Positions 17,372 to 25,619 of a DNA stretch of 64,000 nucleotides are shown here, piece after piece. Origin of the DNA: Methylobacterium sp. J-076 (GTDB lineage: Bacteria > Pseudomonadota > Alphaproteobacteria > Rhizobiales > Beijerinckiaceae). Every line of letters starts with the position of its first letter. Within the stretch, counting starts at the first letter, position 1. The notes below the pieces were generated by a model. That model was not told the DNA's origin and ran no database searches. It was given only the letters and a program-made list of their open reading frames with translations. Both the position numbers and the translations under genes were made by a program. The stretch is from positions 172,006 to 236,005 of the forward strand of contig NZ_JAKSXW010000130.1 in the NCBI RefSeq assembly GCF_022829405.1, written 5' to 3'.

Positions 17372-17856
17372 TGGGCGCGCATGACATCGACATCGCCGTC
17401 GAGGACGAGCGGTGGACGGGAGCCGTCCCCGACCTCGAATCGCTGGTGATCCGGGCGGTCGAGGCCGGGCTCGCCATCGCCCCCGCGCGGCCGGACGGCC
17501 CCGTGGAGGTGAGCGTGCTGCTGGCCGACGACGGGACCGTGCAGGACCTCAACCGCACATGGCGCGGCAAGGACAAGCCCACGAACGTGCTGTCGTTTCC
17601 GGCCGCGCCGCAGCCCCGCCATGCGGAGGCCGCGACGCCGCTGGGCGATGTGGTCCTTGCCTACGAGACGATGGTGCGCGAAAGTGCCGAGCAGAGAAAG
17701 CCGCTCCAGAATCACCTCGCCCACCTCCTCGTCCATGGGACCTTGCACCTTGTCGGACAGGACCACGAACTCGGCGAGGCCGAGGCCGAGGCGATGGAAG
17801 CCCTCGAAGTCGCGGCCCTCGCGACCCTGGGTATCCCGGATCCCTATGCCGACTGA
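17371..17856 (+). CDS. ybeY: Endoribonuclease YbeY (rRNA maturation factor)
   Basis: A 161-residue single-strand RNase acting in 16S rRNA 3' maturation and 70S quality control. The zinc-binding signature is HGTLHLVGQDH with three histidines. The upstream motif NRTWRGKDKPTNVLSFP is also invariant in the family. The ATG at 17371 shares its first base with the phoH stop codon; a GTG three bases earlier is an alternative. Confidence 0.95.
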   Translation: MGAHDIDIAVEDERWTGAVPDLESLVIRAVEAGLAIAPARPDGPVEVSVLLADDGTVQDLNRTWRGKDKPTNVLSFPAAPQPRHAEAATPLGDVVLAYETMVRESAEQRKPLQNHLAHLLVHGTLHLVGQDHELGEAEAEAMEALEVAALATLGIPDPYAD

Positions 17857-17892
17857 GCGGGCTACCACCGTCCCTTCCTTGATCCGAGAGAC

Positions 17893-19032
17893 ATGAGCAA
17901 CGATCGAAGTCGCGGCGCGGCCCTGGCCGCGCCGAATGTGTCCGAGGCCGACGCCCCGCAGCGTGAGCCTTGGTACGACCGCCTGCTCCAGGCGCTCCAC
18001 CTGAAGCCGCGGGAGACGCTCCGCGAAGGCCTGGAAGAGGCCCTGTCCGAGCCGGACGAGAGCGAGACCGGGCTGTCGCCCCTCGAACGGGCGATGCTCA
18101 AGAACGTCCTCGGCCTGCACAAGGTGCGGGTGGACGACGTGATGATCCCCCGGGCGGACATCGTCGCCGTCTCGAACGAGACCAACCTCGGCGATCTGCT
18201 CAAGCTGTTCCGCACGGCGGGCCATTCCCGGCTGCCGGTCTACGGCGAGACGCTGGACGACCCCCGCGGCATGGTCCACATCCGCGACCTCGTGGACTTC
18301 ATCGCCGCCAAGGCCGAGCCCTCGAGCCGACGCCCGCCCGCGGCCCGCACCGTCGCCACGCCCGGCGAGGCCGTCGCCGGGGGCGAGGAGCCGAGCCCCG
18401 CGCCGCGCCCCCGCCGCCCGGCCGTGCGGCTGCCCCGCAGCCTCGATCTCGGCAAGGTCGACCTCGGGACGACGCTCGCCGCCGCCCGGATCCAGCGTCC
18501 GGTCCTGTTCGTGCCGCCGTCCATGCCGGCCATCGACCTGCTGGTGCGGATGCAGGCTACTCGCACCCACATGGCCCTCGTCATCGACGAATACGGCGGC
18601 ACCGACGGGCTGATCTCCATCGAGGACCTGATCGAGGTCGTGGTCGGCGACATCGAGGACGAACACGACGTGGCCGAGGCCAAGCGGGTCCAGCGCGTGG
18701 AGGGTGAGGGCGACGTGTTCGTGGCCGATGCCCGCACGCCGCTGGCCGACGTCTCCGAGGCGACCGGCATCGACCTCATCGCGGCGGTGGGCGACATGGC
18801 CGAGGAGATCGACACGATCGGCGGGATGATCGTCACCCTGGCGGGTCGGGTGCCCTCGCGGGGCGAGCTGATCACCGGCCCCGGCGACCTCGAGTTCGAG
18901 GTGCTCGACGCCGATCCGCGCCGGCTCAAGCGCCTGCGCTTCCAACGGGGGCCCGCCCGCATCGCGGCGGTGGTGCCCCTCGCCCTGCCGCCGCCCTCCC
19001 CTCCGCCGGCCGCCGAGACGCCGCACCCGTGA
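17893..19032 (+). CDS. corC: Hemolysin/CorC family transporter-associated protein (CBS and CorC_HlyC domains)
   Basis: A 379-residue cytoplasmic protein with two CBS motifs (first: VRVDDVMIPRADIVAVS, about residues 75-140; second about 195-250, ending LVIDEYGGTDGLISIEDLIE) and a C-terminal CorC_HlyC domain (about 275-350). An unusual Pro/Ala/Arg-rich insert of about 45 residues (roughly 140-185) separates the CBS motifs. Family members influence Mg2+/Co2+ efflux and are linked with ybeY and lnt in many proteobacteria. It lies 36 bp after ybeY and overlaps lnt by 4 nt. Confidence 0.9.
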   Translation: MSNDRSRGAALAAPNVSEADAPQREPWYDRLLQALHLKPRETLREGLEEALSEPDESETGLSPLERAMLKNVLGLHKVRVDDVMIPRADIVAVSNETNLGDLLKLFRTAGHSRLPVYGETLDDPRGMVHIRDLVDFIAAKAEPSSRRPPAARTVATPGEAVAGGEEPSPAPRPRRPAVRLPRSLDLGKVDLGTTLAAARIQRPVLFVPPSMPAIDLLVRMQATRTHMALVIDEYGGTDGLISIEDLIEVVVGDIEDEHDVAEAKRVQRVEGEGDVFVADARTPLADVSEATGIDLIAAVGDMAEEIDTIGGMIVTLAGRVPSRGELITGPGDLEFEVLDADPRRLKRLRFQRGPARIAAVVPLALPPPSPPPAAETPHP

Positions 19033-20705
19033 CGGTGCGGACCGGGACCTCGTACCGCGACGCCGGCCTTCGCCACGGGGGTGCGGGCACCGGCCGCTCC
19101 GGGGGCCTCGCCCGCCGCGTCGCCTTTCTGCGCGGCTGGCGGCGGCTCGGTGGGGCCTGGGTCGCGGGGGCCTTCGGGGCGCTCGCCATGCCGCCCTACG
19201 GTGCCCTGCCCGCCCTCGCCGTCTCGCTCTGCCTCGCCGTCTGGCTCATGGACGGGGCGCTGGCGGGCCGCCGGGCCCCCGGCCGGGCGGGCGCGGCCTT
19301 CCTCATCGGCTGGGCCTGGGGGTTCGGCTTCCTCACCGCCGGCCTGTGGTGGCTGGGCTCGGCCTTCCTGGTCGAGGCGGACGAGTTCCTCTGGGCCCTG
19401 CCCCTCGGCGTCATCGGCCTGCCCTTCGGGCTCGGCCTGTTCTACGGCGCGGGCTTTGCCGCCGCCGGGCTCCTGTGGAGCCTGGGGCCGGCGCGGATCG
19501 CCGCCCTGGCCTTCGGGCTCGGCGGCGCCGAATGGCTGCGCGGGCACGTGCTCACCGGGTTCCCGTGGAACGTCCTCGGCATGGCGCCCGGCCAGAACCT
19601 CTGGCTGATGCAGGCCGCCGCGGTGATCGGCCTGTACGGGCTGACCCTGCTCGCCGTCCTGATCTGCGCCGCCCCCGCGACGCTGTTCGACCGGGCGCCG
19701 CCCCGGGGCCGGTTCGGGCCCTCGGCGGCGGCGGCGATCCTCCTCGCCGCCCTCGCCCTTGCTGGCGCGGACCGGCTCGGCCCCGCCGACCCGGCCGTGA
19801 CCGGGGTGAGGCTGCGCCTCGTCCAACCCAACCTGCAGCAGGATGCCAAATTCCGGCCCGAGAACCGGGACGATATCGTCGACCGCTACGTCGAACTCAG
19901 CCGGCGCCCCCCCGAGGCGGGCGGGGCGGCGCCGACGCATGTGGTCTGGCCGGAATCGGCCTTCCCGTTCCTGATCCAGCGTGACGCCGACGCCCGGGCG
20001 AAGATCGCCGCCGGCCTCACGCCGGGGCGCGTGCTGATGACCGGCGCCGCCCGCGCCGACGAACCGCTGCCCGGCGAGCGCCCGCGGATCTTCAACGCCA
20101 TCATGGTGATCGAGGCCGACGGCACCATCACCGACACCTACGACAAGGTGCATCTCGTGCCCTTCGGCGAGTACCTGCCGGGCTTCCTCGACCGGGCGCT
20201 GCGCGCCGTGGGGCTGCGACAGTTCGTGGCGATCCCCGGCGGCTTCACGGCGGGCACCCCGGCGATGCAGCGCATCCTCACCGTACCGGGCCTCCCCCCC
20301 GTGGTGGGGACGATCTGCTACGAGGCGATCTTCTCCGGGGCGATCCGCCCGGTGGGCCAGCCCATCGATTCCACCCGGCCGCCGGGGCTGATCCTGAACG
20401 TGACCAACGATGGCTGGTTCGGCGACACGCCGGGGCCACGCCAGCACCTCGCCCAGGCCCGGCTCCGGGCCGTCGAGGAGGGGTTGCCCCTGGTGCGGGA
20501 CGCCAACACCGGCATCTCGGCCGTGGTCGATCCCCACGGCCGCATCACCGCAGAGACCCCCATCGACGTGGAGACCGTGCTGGATGCCGACCTCCCGGCA
20601 CGGATCATCGGCGGGACGCTCTACGCCCGCTTCGGTGACCTGCTCTTCGCCGTCATGCTCATCGTCTGCGCGGGCGGCGCCCTGACGGGGCGGAAGACGG
20701 CGTGA
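19029..20705 (+). CDS. lnt: Apolipoprotein N-acyltransferase Lnt
   Basis: A 558-residue inner-membrane enzyme that adds the third acyl chain to lipoproteins. About eight hydrophobic segments precede a periplasmic nitrilase-like domain. The catalytic triad is visible: Glu309 (VVWPESAFPF), Lys373 (YDKVHLVPFGEYLP) and Cys430 (GTICYEAIF). The following motif NVTNDGWFG and the RAVEEGLPLVRDANTGIS block are family-typical. The GTG at 19029 overlaps corC by 4 nt; about 25 non-hydrophobic residues precede the first helix, so a later start is possible. Confidence 0.95.
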   Translation: MTVRTGTSYRDAGLRHGGAGTGRSGGLARRVAFLRGWRRLGGAWVAGAFGALAMPPYGALPALAVSLCLAVWLMDGALAGRRAPGRAGAAFLIGWAWGFGFLTAGLWWLGSAFLVEADEFLWALPLGVIGLPFGLGLFYGAGFAAAGLLWSLGPARIAALAFGLGGAEWLRGHVLTGFPWNVLGMAPGQNLWLMQAAAVIGLYGLTLLAVLICAAPATLFDRAPPRGRFGPSAAAAILLAALALAGADRLGPADPAVTGVRLRLVQPNLQQDAKFRPENRDDIVDRYVELSRRPPEAGGAAPTHVVWPESAFPFLIQRDADARAKIAAGLTPGRVLMTGAARADEPLPGERPRIFNAIMVIEADGTITDTYDKVHLVPFGEYLPGFLDRALRAVGLRQFVAIPGGFTAGTPAMQRILTVPGLPPVVGTICYEAIFSGAIRPVGQPIDSTRPPGLILNVTNDGWFGDTPGPRQHLAQARLRAVEEGLPLVRDANTGISAVVDPHGRITAETPIDVETVLDADLPARIIGGTLYARFGDLLFAVMLIVCAGGALTGRKTA

Positions 20706-21886
20706 CGAAGCCGAGGGCAGCCATGGGCGGGTGGGTGCTGGGCCTCGCGATGATGCTCGTCGCGTTCAACCTGCGGCCGGCCCTCAGCACCGTCGGGCCG
20801 CTCCTCGGCCAGATCCGCGAGACGACGGGGCTGACAGCGGCGGGGGCGGCCACTCTCACCACCCTGCCGGTGCTGTGCCTCGGCCTCGCCTGCGCGCTGG
20901 CCGCGCCGGTGATCCGCCGGATGGGGCCGGATCTCGGCGTGCTGGCGGGCATGGCCCTCGTCGCCGCCGGCCTCGCCCTGCGCGGGGTCGGCACTCTGCT
21001 CTTCCTGTTCCTCGGCACCGCCATCGCCGCCACGGGGATCGGCTTCGCCAACGTGCTGCTGCCCGCCCTGGTCAAGCGCGACTTCGCCACCCGGGGCGGA
21101 CCGATGACCGGCCTCTACACCATGACCCTCTGCCTCGGGGCGGCGGCGGGCGCGGGCGCGGCGGTGCCGGTGGAGCGGGCGCTGGAGGGGTGGCCCGTGG
21201 CCCTCGCCGTCTGGGCCCTGCCGGCGGTGGTGGCCTTCCTGGCGTGGCTTCCCTTCGCCCGGCGCAGCGGACCCGCCCGCCCGCCCCAGGCGGGACGGCT
21301 GCTGCGCGATCCCCTGGCCTGGCGGGTCACCGCCTTCATGGGCCTGCAATCCTCGCTGGCCTACATCCTGTTCGGCTGGCTCCCCCTCCTGCTGCAGGGT
21401 CGTGGGCTCGACCCACTCCATGCCGGCCTCTTCGCCTCGCTGACCACCCTGAACCAGGCGCCGGGCGCCCTCATCACCGCCACCCTGGCCGCCCGCGCCG
21501 CCGACCAGCGTGGGTGGATCGTCGGCATCCCGGCGCTCACGGCGGTCTCCTTCCTCGCCCTCGCCTTCGGGGCCGAGGGCCTGCGCGTGCCAGCCGCCTG
21601 CGCGCTGGGGTTCGGCATCGGCGGCTGCTTCGGTCTGGCGCTGACGCTCATCATCCTGCGCGCCGCCGATGCGGCGAGCGCCGCGGGGCTCTCCGCCATG
21701 GCGCAGGGCATCGGCTACGTCTTCGCCGCCCTCGGCCCCCTGGCTTTCGGCCTCGCCCACGAGGCGACGGATGGCTGGGGTCTCGCCGGGTCGCTCTTCG
21801 CCGCGATCACCGTGGTGGCGATCGTCGCCGGCCTGCCCGCGGGGCGTGCCCGCACCGTCGCCGCGCTCGCCCCGGCCACGACCTGA
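20702..21886 (+). CDS. MFS transporter, CynX/NimT family
   Basis: A 394-residue protein with about 12 transmembrane segments. The start MLVAFNLRPALSTVGPLL, with an Asn-Leu-Arg-Pro motif in the first helix, is characteristic of the CynX/NimT (cyanate/nitroimidazole) group of the major facilitator superfamily. The substrate is unknown. The GTG at 20702 overlaps the lnt stop by 4 nt, so it is translationally coupled to lnt. In many Rhizobiales lnt is followed by a regulator and metK instead, so this downstream partner is a local rearrangement (inference). Confidence 0.88.
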   Translation: MTKPRAAMGGWVLGLAMMLVAFNLRPALSTVGPLLGQIRETTGLTAAGAATLTTLPVLCLGLACALAAPVIRRMGPDLGVLAGMALVAAGLALRGVGTLLFLFLGTAIAATGIGFANVLLPALVKRDFATRGGPMTGLYTMTLCLGAAAGAGAAVPVERALEGWPVALAVWALPAVVAFLAWLPFARRSGPARPPQAGRLLRDPLAWRVTAFMGLQSSLAYILFGWLPLLLQGRGLDPLHAGLFASLTTLNQAPGALITATLAARAADQRGWIVGIPALTAVSFLALAFGAEGLRVPAACALGFGIGGCFGLALTLIILRAADAASAAGLSAMAQGIGYVFAALGPLAFGLAHEATDGWGLAGSLFAAITVVAIVAGLPAGRARTVAALAPATT

Positions 21887-22021
21887 TCGTGGCATCCGCC
21901 GTCGTCCCCGGCGGCGAATACGGAGCGGTCTGCCTTAAATCGATCTGTCCTGTCGCTTTCTCAGGCGAACGGGCGATCAAACGGCGCAGTCGCGCGTTCA
22001 CCCATCACGATACACGGCTCG

Positions 22022-22687
22022 ATGGTGACAGGAATGACGCGCAAAACTTACGGCTTCGCTCTTCTTTCGGCGGCGGCGCTCAGCCTCGCGATGATCCCCG
22101 CGGGCGCTGACGCCCAGGGTCGCGGCAATGCCCTGTCGGGCGGCGGCGTGTCGGTCGGTAACCCCGGCGGCGGCTTCGGCCATGGCGGCGGCTTCGGTGG
22201 CGGCCATGTCGGCGGCGGATTCGCGGGCGGCCGTGGGGGCTTCGGCGGTGGCCATGTCGGCGGCGGTGGTTTCAACCGCGGCGTCGGCTTCAACCAGGGC
22301 GCCGGGTTCAACCGGGGTGGCGGGTTCAACCGCGGTGCCTACGGGCGCGGCTATGGCCGGGGCGGCTACAGTGGCTACGGCCTCGCCGCCGGTCTCGGCG
22401 GGCTCGGTCTCGGCCTCGCGGCTGGCAGCCTCTACGGGGGATACGGCGGCTACGGCGGGTATGGCTACCCGGCGGGCTACGGCTACGATGACGGCTATTA
22501 CGGCACCGAGTATGGCCCGGCCTATGCCCCGGCGGGTTACGGCACCGTCGGTTACGCCCCGGTCGAGACCGAGGCGACGGGTGGCGACGAGGCGGCGATC
22601 GCGGCCTGCGCGGCCCGGTTCAAGACCTACGATCCGCAGAGCCAGACCTATGTCGGCCGGGGCTACGTCCGGCACTCCTGCCCGTAA
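22022..22687 (+). CDS. Glycine-rich exported protein with C-terminal BA14K domain
   Basis: 221 residues. A signal peptide (TRKTYGFALLSAAALSLAMIPAGADAQ) is followed by a low-complexity Gly/Phe/His/Asn region (about residues 33-125), then a Gly/Tyr-rich hydrophobic stretch, and a C-terminal BA14K motif (AACAARFKTYDPQSQTYVG, ending RHSCP) with two cysteines. BA14K proteins are small alphaproteobacterial surface or periplasmic proteins, first described as an immunoreactive Brucella antigen with lectin-like activity. The ATG at 22034 would also leave a complete signal peptide. It appears monocistronic. Confidence 0.85.
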   Translation: MVTGMTRKTYGFALLSAAALSLAMIPAGADAQGRGNALSGGGVSVGNPGGGFGHGGGFGGGHVGGGFAGGRGGFGGGHVGGGGFNRGVGFNQGAGFNRGGGFNRGAYGRGYGRGGYSGYGLAAGLGGLGLGLAAGSLYGGYGGYGGYGYPAGYGYDDGYYGTEYGPAYAPAGYGTVGYAPVETEATGGDEAAIAACAARFKTYDPQSQTYVGRGYVRHSCP

Positions 22688-22826
22688 TGGTTCGACCCCG
22701 CCTCCGTTGTCACGGGCGGAGGTGGGGTGATCGAGGCACGCCGCGTCGTCCGACGTGGCGCCGGCCTGGGTCGGTCCGCATCCCCCACGAAGACGGCGGC
22801 GTGCTGATCTCTTGGTCCGAAAATAT

Positions 22827-22861
22827 AAAAACCCCGCGCGGTCGCACCGCGCGGGGTTTTT
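22827..22861. terminator. Bidirectional rho-independent terminator
   Basis: AAAAACCCCGCGCGG and CCGCGCGGGGTTTTT pair perfectly (15 bp) around a 5-nt loop. The A-run on one side and T-run on the other let it stop transcription in both directions. It lies between the convergent BA14K and catalase genes. Confidence 0.92.
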
Positions 22862-22897
22862 CCATGGGGGCCCGGCGAACCGGACCCCTTCGCGTTC

Positions 22898-24481
22898 TTA
22901 CTCCGCGGCGACCCGCTGGGCCGACTCGGTGTAGGTCTCGGCCGGCAGGCGCTTGCCCGGGGCGGCACGGCCCGGCAGCGGCGGCAGGGCCTTGGCCTTC
23001 TCCAGATCGATCCCGGCGCCTTCGGCGACGCGGCGGCCGTAATCCTCGTCCGCATGCCAGAAGTGCCAGACCATCCGCAGCTGGATCGGCTCCGGGCACT
23101 GCTTCATGTCGCCGACGAGGTTGGCGATCAGGTCGTCACGCTCCCAATCCTGGAACGAGCGGTAGCGGACGCCGGCCTGGGTGTAGTCGTCCTCGGTGCG
23201 CGAGGTCTGGAAGCGGCCGAGGCGGCCCTCCACCGGCTGGTGGTAGTCCTTGGCCGGCTTCGGCGCCTCGGCGAGGCCCTCGGCCAGCGTCGAGGGCTCG
23301 TAGTTGATGTGCCGGTTCGGGCCGGTGCCATCGACCGCGTAGGTCATCTGGCCATCGCGCTGGTTCGAGTACACCTTCACGCCGGGCTGCGGCGCGTTGA
23401 TCGGCAGCTGGAGGTAGTTGGCGCCGACGCGGTAGCGCTGCGTATCCGAGTAGGACAGCGTCCGCCCCTGGAGCATCTTGTCGTCCGAGAAGTCGATGCC
23501 GTCCACCAGCACGCCCGTGCCGAAGGCCGACTGCTCGACTTCCGCGAAGAAGTTGTCCGGCACCCGGTCGAGCACCATCCGGCCGCAGGGGAGCAGCGGG
23601 AACTGGTCCACCGGCCACAGCTTCGTGTCGTCCAGCGGATCGAACGACAGGTGGTCGTTCGGGCCGTCCGGCATGATCTGCACGCAGAATTCCCACTCGG
23701 GGAAGTTGCCGGCCTTGATGTTGTCGTACAGGTCGCGGGTGGCGTGGCCGACGTCCTTGGCCTGGATCTCGGAGGCCTGCTGCGAGGTCAGGTTACGGAT
23801 GCCCTGCTTCGGCTCCCAGTGGAACTTGCAGAGCACGGCCTCGCCCTGGTCGTTGACCAGCTTGTAGGTGTTGACGCCCGAGCCTTCCATCTCGCGGTAG
23901 TTCGCGGGGATGCCCCACGGCGACTTCAGGTGCGTCACCATGTGGATGGCCTCAGGGTGCTGGGCCACGAAGTCGAAGAAGCGCCAAGCCTCCTGCCGGT
24001 TGGTCACCGGATCGGGCTTGAAGGCGTGGATCATGTCCGGGAACTTGATCGCGTCGCGGATGAAGAACACCTTGAGGTTGTTACCCACGAGGTCCCAGTT
24101 GCCGTCGACGGTCTTGAACTTGACCGCGAAGCCGCGCGGGTCACGCTCGGTCTCCGGCGACTCCTTCGCACCGGCGACGGTGGAGAAGCGCACGAACATC
24201 GGGGTCTTCACGCCGGTCTCGGTCAGCACCCGGGCGCGGGTGTACTTGGCGGCCGGCTCGTTGCCGATCTTGCCGTAGGCCTCGAAGTAGCCGTGGGCGC
24301 CGGCGCCGCGGGCGTGAACGACGCGCTCGGGAATCCGCTCCCGGTCGAAATGGGTGATCTTCTCGATGAACTGGTAGTTCTCGAGGGTCGCCGGGCCACG
24401 CTCACCCACGGTGCGGGTGCTCTGGTTGTCGCGGACCGGGTGGCCCTGCCGGGTGGTCAGGATCGGGCGTTGATCGCTCAT
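22898..24481 (-). CDS. katA: Catalase (monofunctional haem catalase)
   Basis: A 527-residue cytoplasmic haem enzyme that dismutates hydrogen peroxide. The active-site motif is [20 protein letters not shown] with the catalytic histidine at residue 56; the partner Asn lies in GNWDLVGNN (127-135). The proximal haem ligand is the Tyr in [12 protein letters not shown] (family form RLFxYxDTxxxRxG). The length fits small-subunit clade catalases. I start at the ATG at 24481 because the conserved family N-terminus begins there; the frame stays open further upstream only as the antisense of oxyR. It is divergent from oxyR, its probable regulator. Confidence 0.95.
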   Translation of the reverse strand: MSDQRPILTTRQGHPVRDNQSTRTVGERGPATLENYQFIEKITHFDRERIPERVVHARGAGAHGYFEAYGKIGNEPAAKYTRARVLTETGVKTPMFVRFSTVAGAKESPETERDPRGFAVKFKTVDGNWDLVGNNLKVFFIRDAIKFPDMIHAFKPDPVTNRQEAWRFFDFVAQHPEAIHMVTHLKSPWGIPANYREMEGSGVNTYKLVNDQGEAVLCKFHWEPKQGIRNLTSQQASEIQAKDVGHATRDLYDNIKAGNFPEWEFCVQIMPDGPNDHLSFDPLDDTKLWPVDQFPLLPCGRMVLDRVPDNFFAEVEQSAFGTGVLVDGIDFSDDKMLQGRTLSYSDTQRYRVGANYLQLPINAPQPGVKVYSNQRDGQMTYAVDGTGPNRHINYEPSTLAEGLAEAPKPAKDYHQPVEGRLGRFQTSRTEDDYTQAGVRYRSFQDWERDDLIANLVGDMKQCPEPIQLRMVWHFWHADEDYGRRVAEGAGIDLEKAKALPPLPGRAAPGKRLPAETYTESAQRVAAE

Positions 24482-24604
24482 GCGTCTCGTCTTTCCTCGG
24501 GCCTTCGGCCCGTTGCAGGGACGGCGTGTCCAGACTGGAACCGTTCTGGCATCCTTATGGACCCGCCGGGCATGCATGACAAATGCATCGTCACAAAGGA
24601 TGTG

Positions 24605-24619
24605 ATAGACGGCGTCTAT
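24605..24619. promoter_or_regulatory. Candidate OxyR operator overlapping the oxyR start codon
   Basis: A perfect palindrome ATAGACGGCGTCTAT, i.e. ATAG-N7-CTAT, the half of the established OxyR recognition pattern. Its last two bases are the first two of the oxyR ATG (24618-24620). A second, looser inverted repeat with two ATGCAT words lies upstream at 24572-24588. The position suggests autorepression of oxyR and control of the divergent catalase gene. Confidence 0.6.
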
Positions 24620-25547
24620 GAACCTTTCAGGACTGTCCCTGCGGGATCTGGAATATGTGGTCGCCGTCGCCGACGAGGGGCACTTCGGGCGCGCGGCCGA
24701 TCGCTGCAACGTCAGCCAGCCGACGCTCAGCGTGCAGGTGCGCAAGCTCGAAGCGGCCCTGGGCCTCACGCTCTTCGAACGGTCGAACCGCCGCGTGCTG
24801 CTGACGGAGGCGGGGCAGGCCATCGTGCGGCAGGCCCGGACGGTGCTGGCCGAGGCGCAGCGGCTCCTCGCCATGGCCACCGAGGGCCGGGGGGCGCCCC
24901 TCACCGGCCGGCTCTCCCTGGCGGCGATCCAGACGCTGGGGCCGTACTTCTTCCCGCTGGTCCTGCGCCCGCTGCGCGAGGCGTTTCCGCTGTTGAGCCT
25001 GTCGCTGTCCGAATCGCGCACGGCCGACATCGTGGAGGGCTTGCGCGAGGGGCGGATCGACGCCGCCCTGGTCTCCCTGCCCCTGGGGCCGGGGACCCTG
25101 TCGCTCTCGCCCCTGTTCATCGAGCCGTTCCTGCTGGTCTGCCCGGCGGAACATGCCCTGGCGCAGGGCGGCGCGCTCTCGGCCGGCGCCATCGCGGGGC
25201 CGGATCTACTCCTCCTCGACGAGGGCAACTGCCTGCGCGACCAAGCGATCGCCGCCTGCGGCGCGGGATCCTCGGTCGGGCGCCACGCCACGAGCCTGGA
25301 GACCCTGCGCTCGATGGTGGCCGCGGGCGCCGGCTACACGTTGCTGCCCGCGCTGGCGGTGCCGACCGGGCCAGACCCCAACGGCCTGACGGTGATCCGC
25401 GACTTCGACGTGGATGGGCCGGGCCGGACGATCGCCCTGGCATGGCGGGCGAGCGACCCACGGGCGGCGGGGCTGGCGCACCTCGCGGCCTTCTTCCGGG
25501 CGCATGCCCCGCCCGGCACGGCCGCCTGCCGGGATACCGCCGGGTGA
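24618..25547 (+). CDS. oxyR: LysR-type hydrogen peroxide sensor OxyR
   Basis: A 309-residue LysR-type regulator. The N-terminal helix-turn-helix (residues 4-63) includes [20 protein letters not shown]. In the C-terminal sensor domain the redox pair is preserved: Cys205 in GNCLRDQA and Cys214 nine residues later, matching Cys199/Cys208 of E. coli OxyR. Peroxide forms a disulphide between them and switches the protein to an activator. It is divergent from catalase with a 136-bp shared promoter region holding an ATAG-N7-CTAT site. Confidence 0.95.
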   Translation: MNLSGLSLRDLEYVVAVADEGHFGRAADRCNVSQPTLSVQVRKLEAALGLTLFERSNRRVLLTEAGQAIVRQARTVLAEAQRLLAMATEGRGAPLTGRLSLAAIQTLGPYFFPLVLRPLREAFPLLSLSLSESRTADIVEGLREGRIDAALVSLPLGPGTLSLSPLFIEPFLLVCPAEHALAQGGALSAGAIAGPDLLLLDEGNCLRDQAIAACGAGSSVGRHATSLETLRSMVAAGAGYTLLPALAVPTGPDPNGLTVIRDFDVDGPGRTIALAWRASDPRAAGLAHLAAFFRAHAPPGTAACRDTAG

Positions 25548-25619
25548 GGCTCTGCCGGTGGGCAACCGCGCTCCGAGGCTCTATCAGGCGATCGCCCCGA
25601 CGAGCGGATGGAGGTGTCG

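Noticed and set aside
24482..25291. Open minus-strand frame continuing catalase upstream by 270 residues
   Set aside because: It is the antisense of oxyR. The conserved catalase N-terminus begins at 24481, and the extension has arginine/serine-rich shadow composition.
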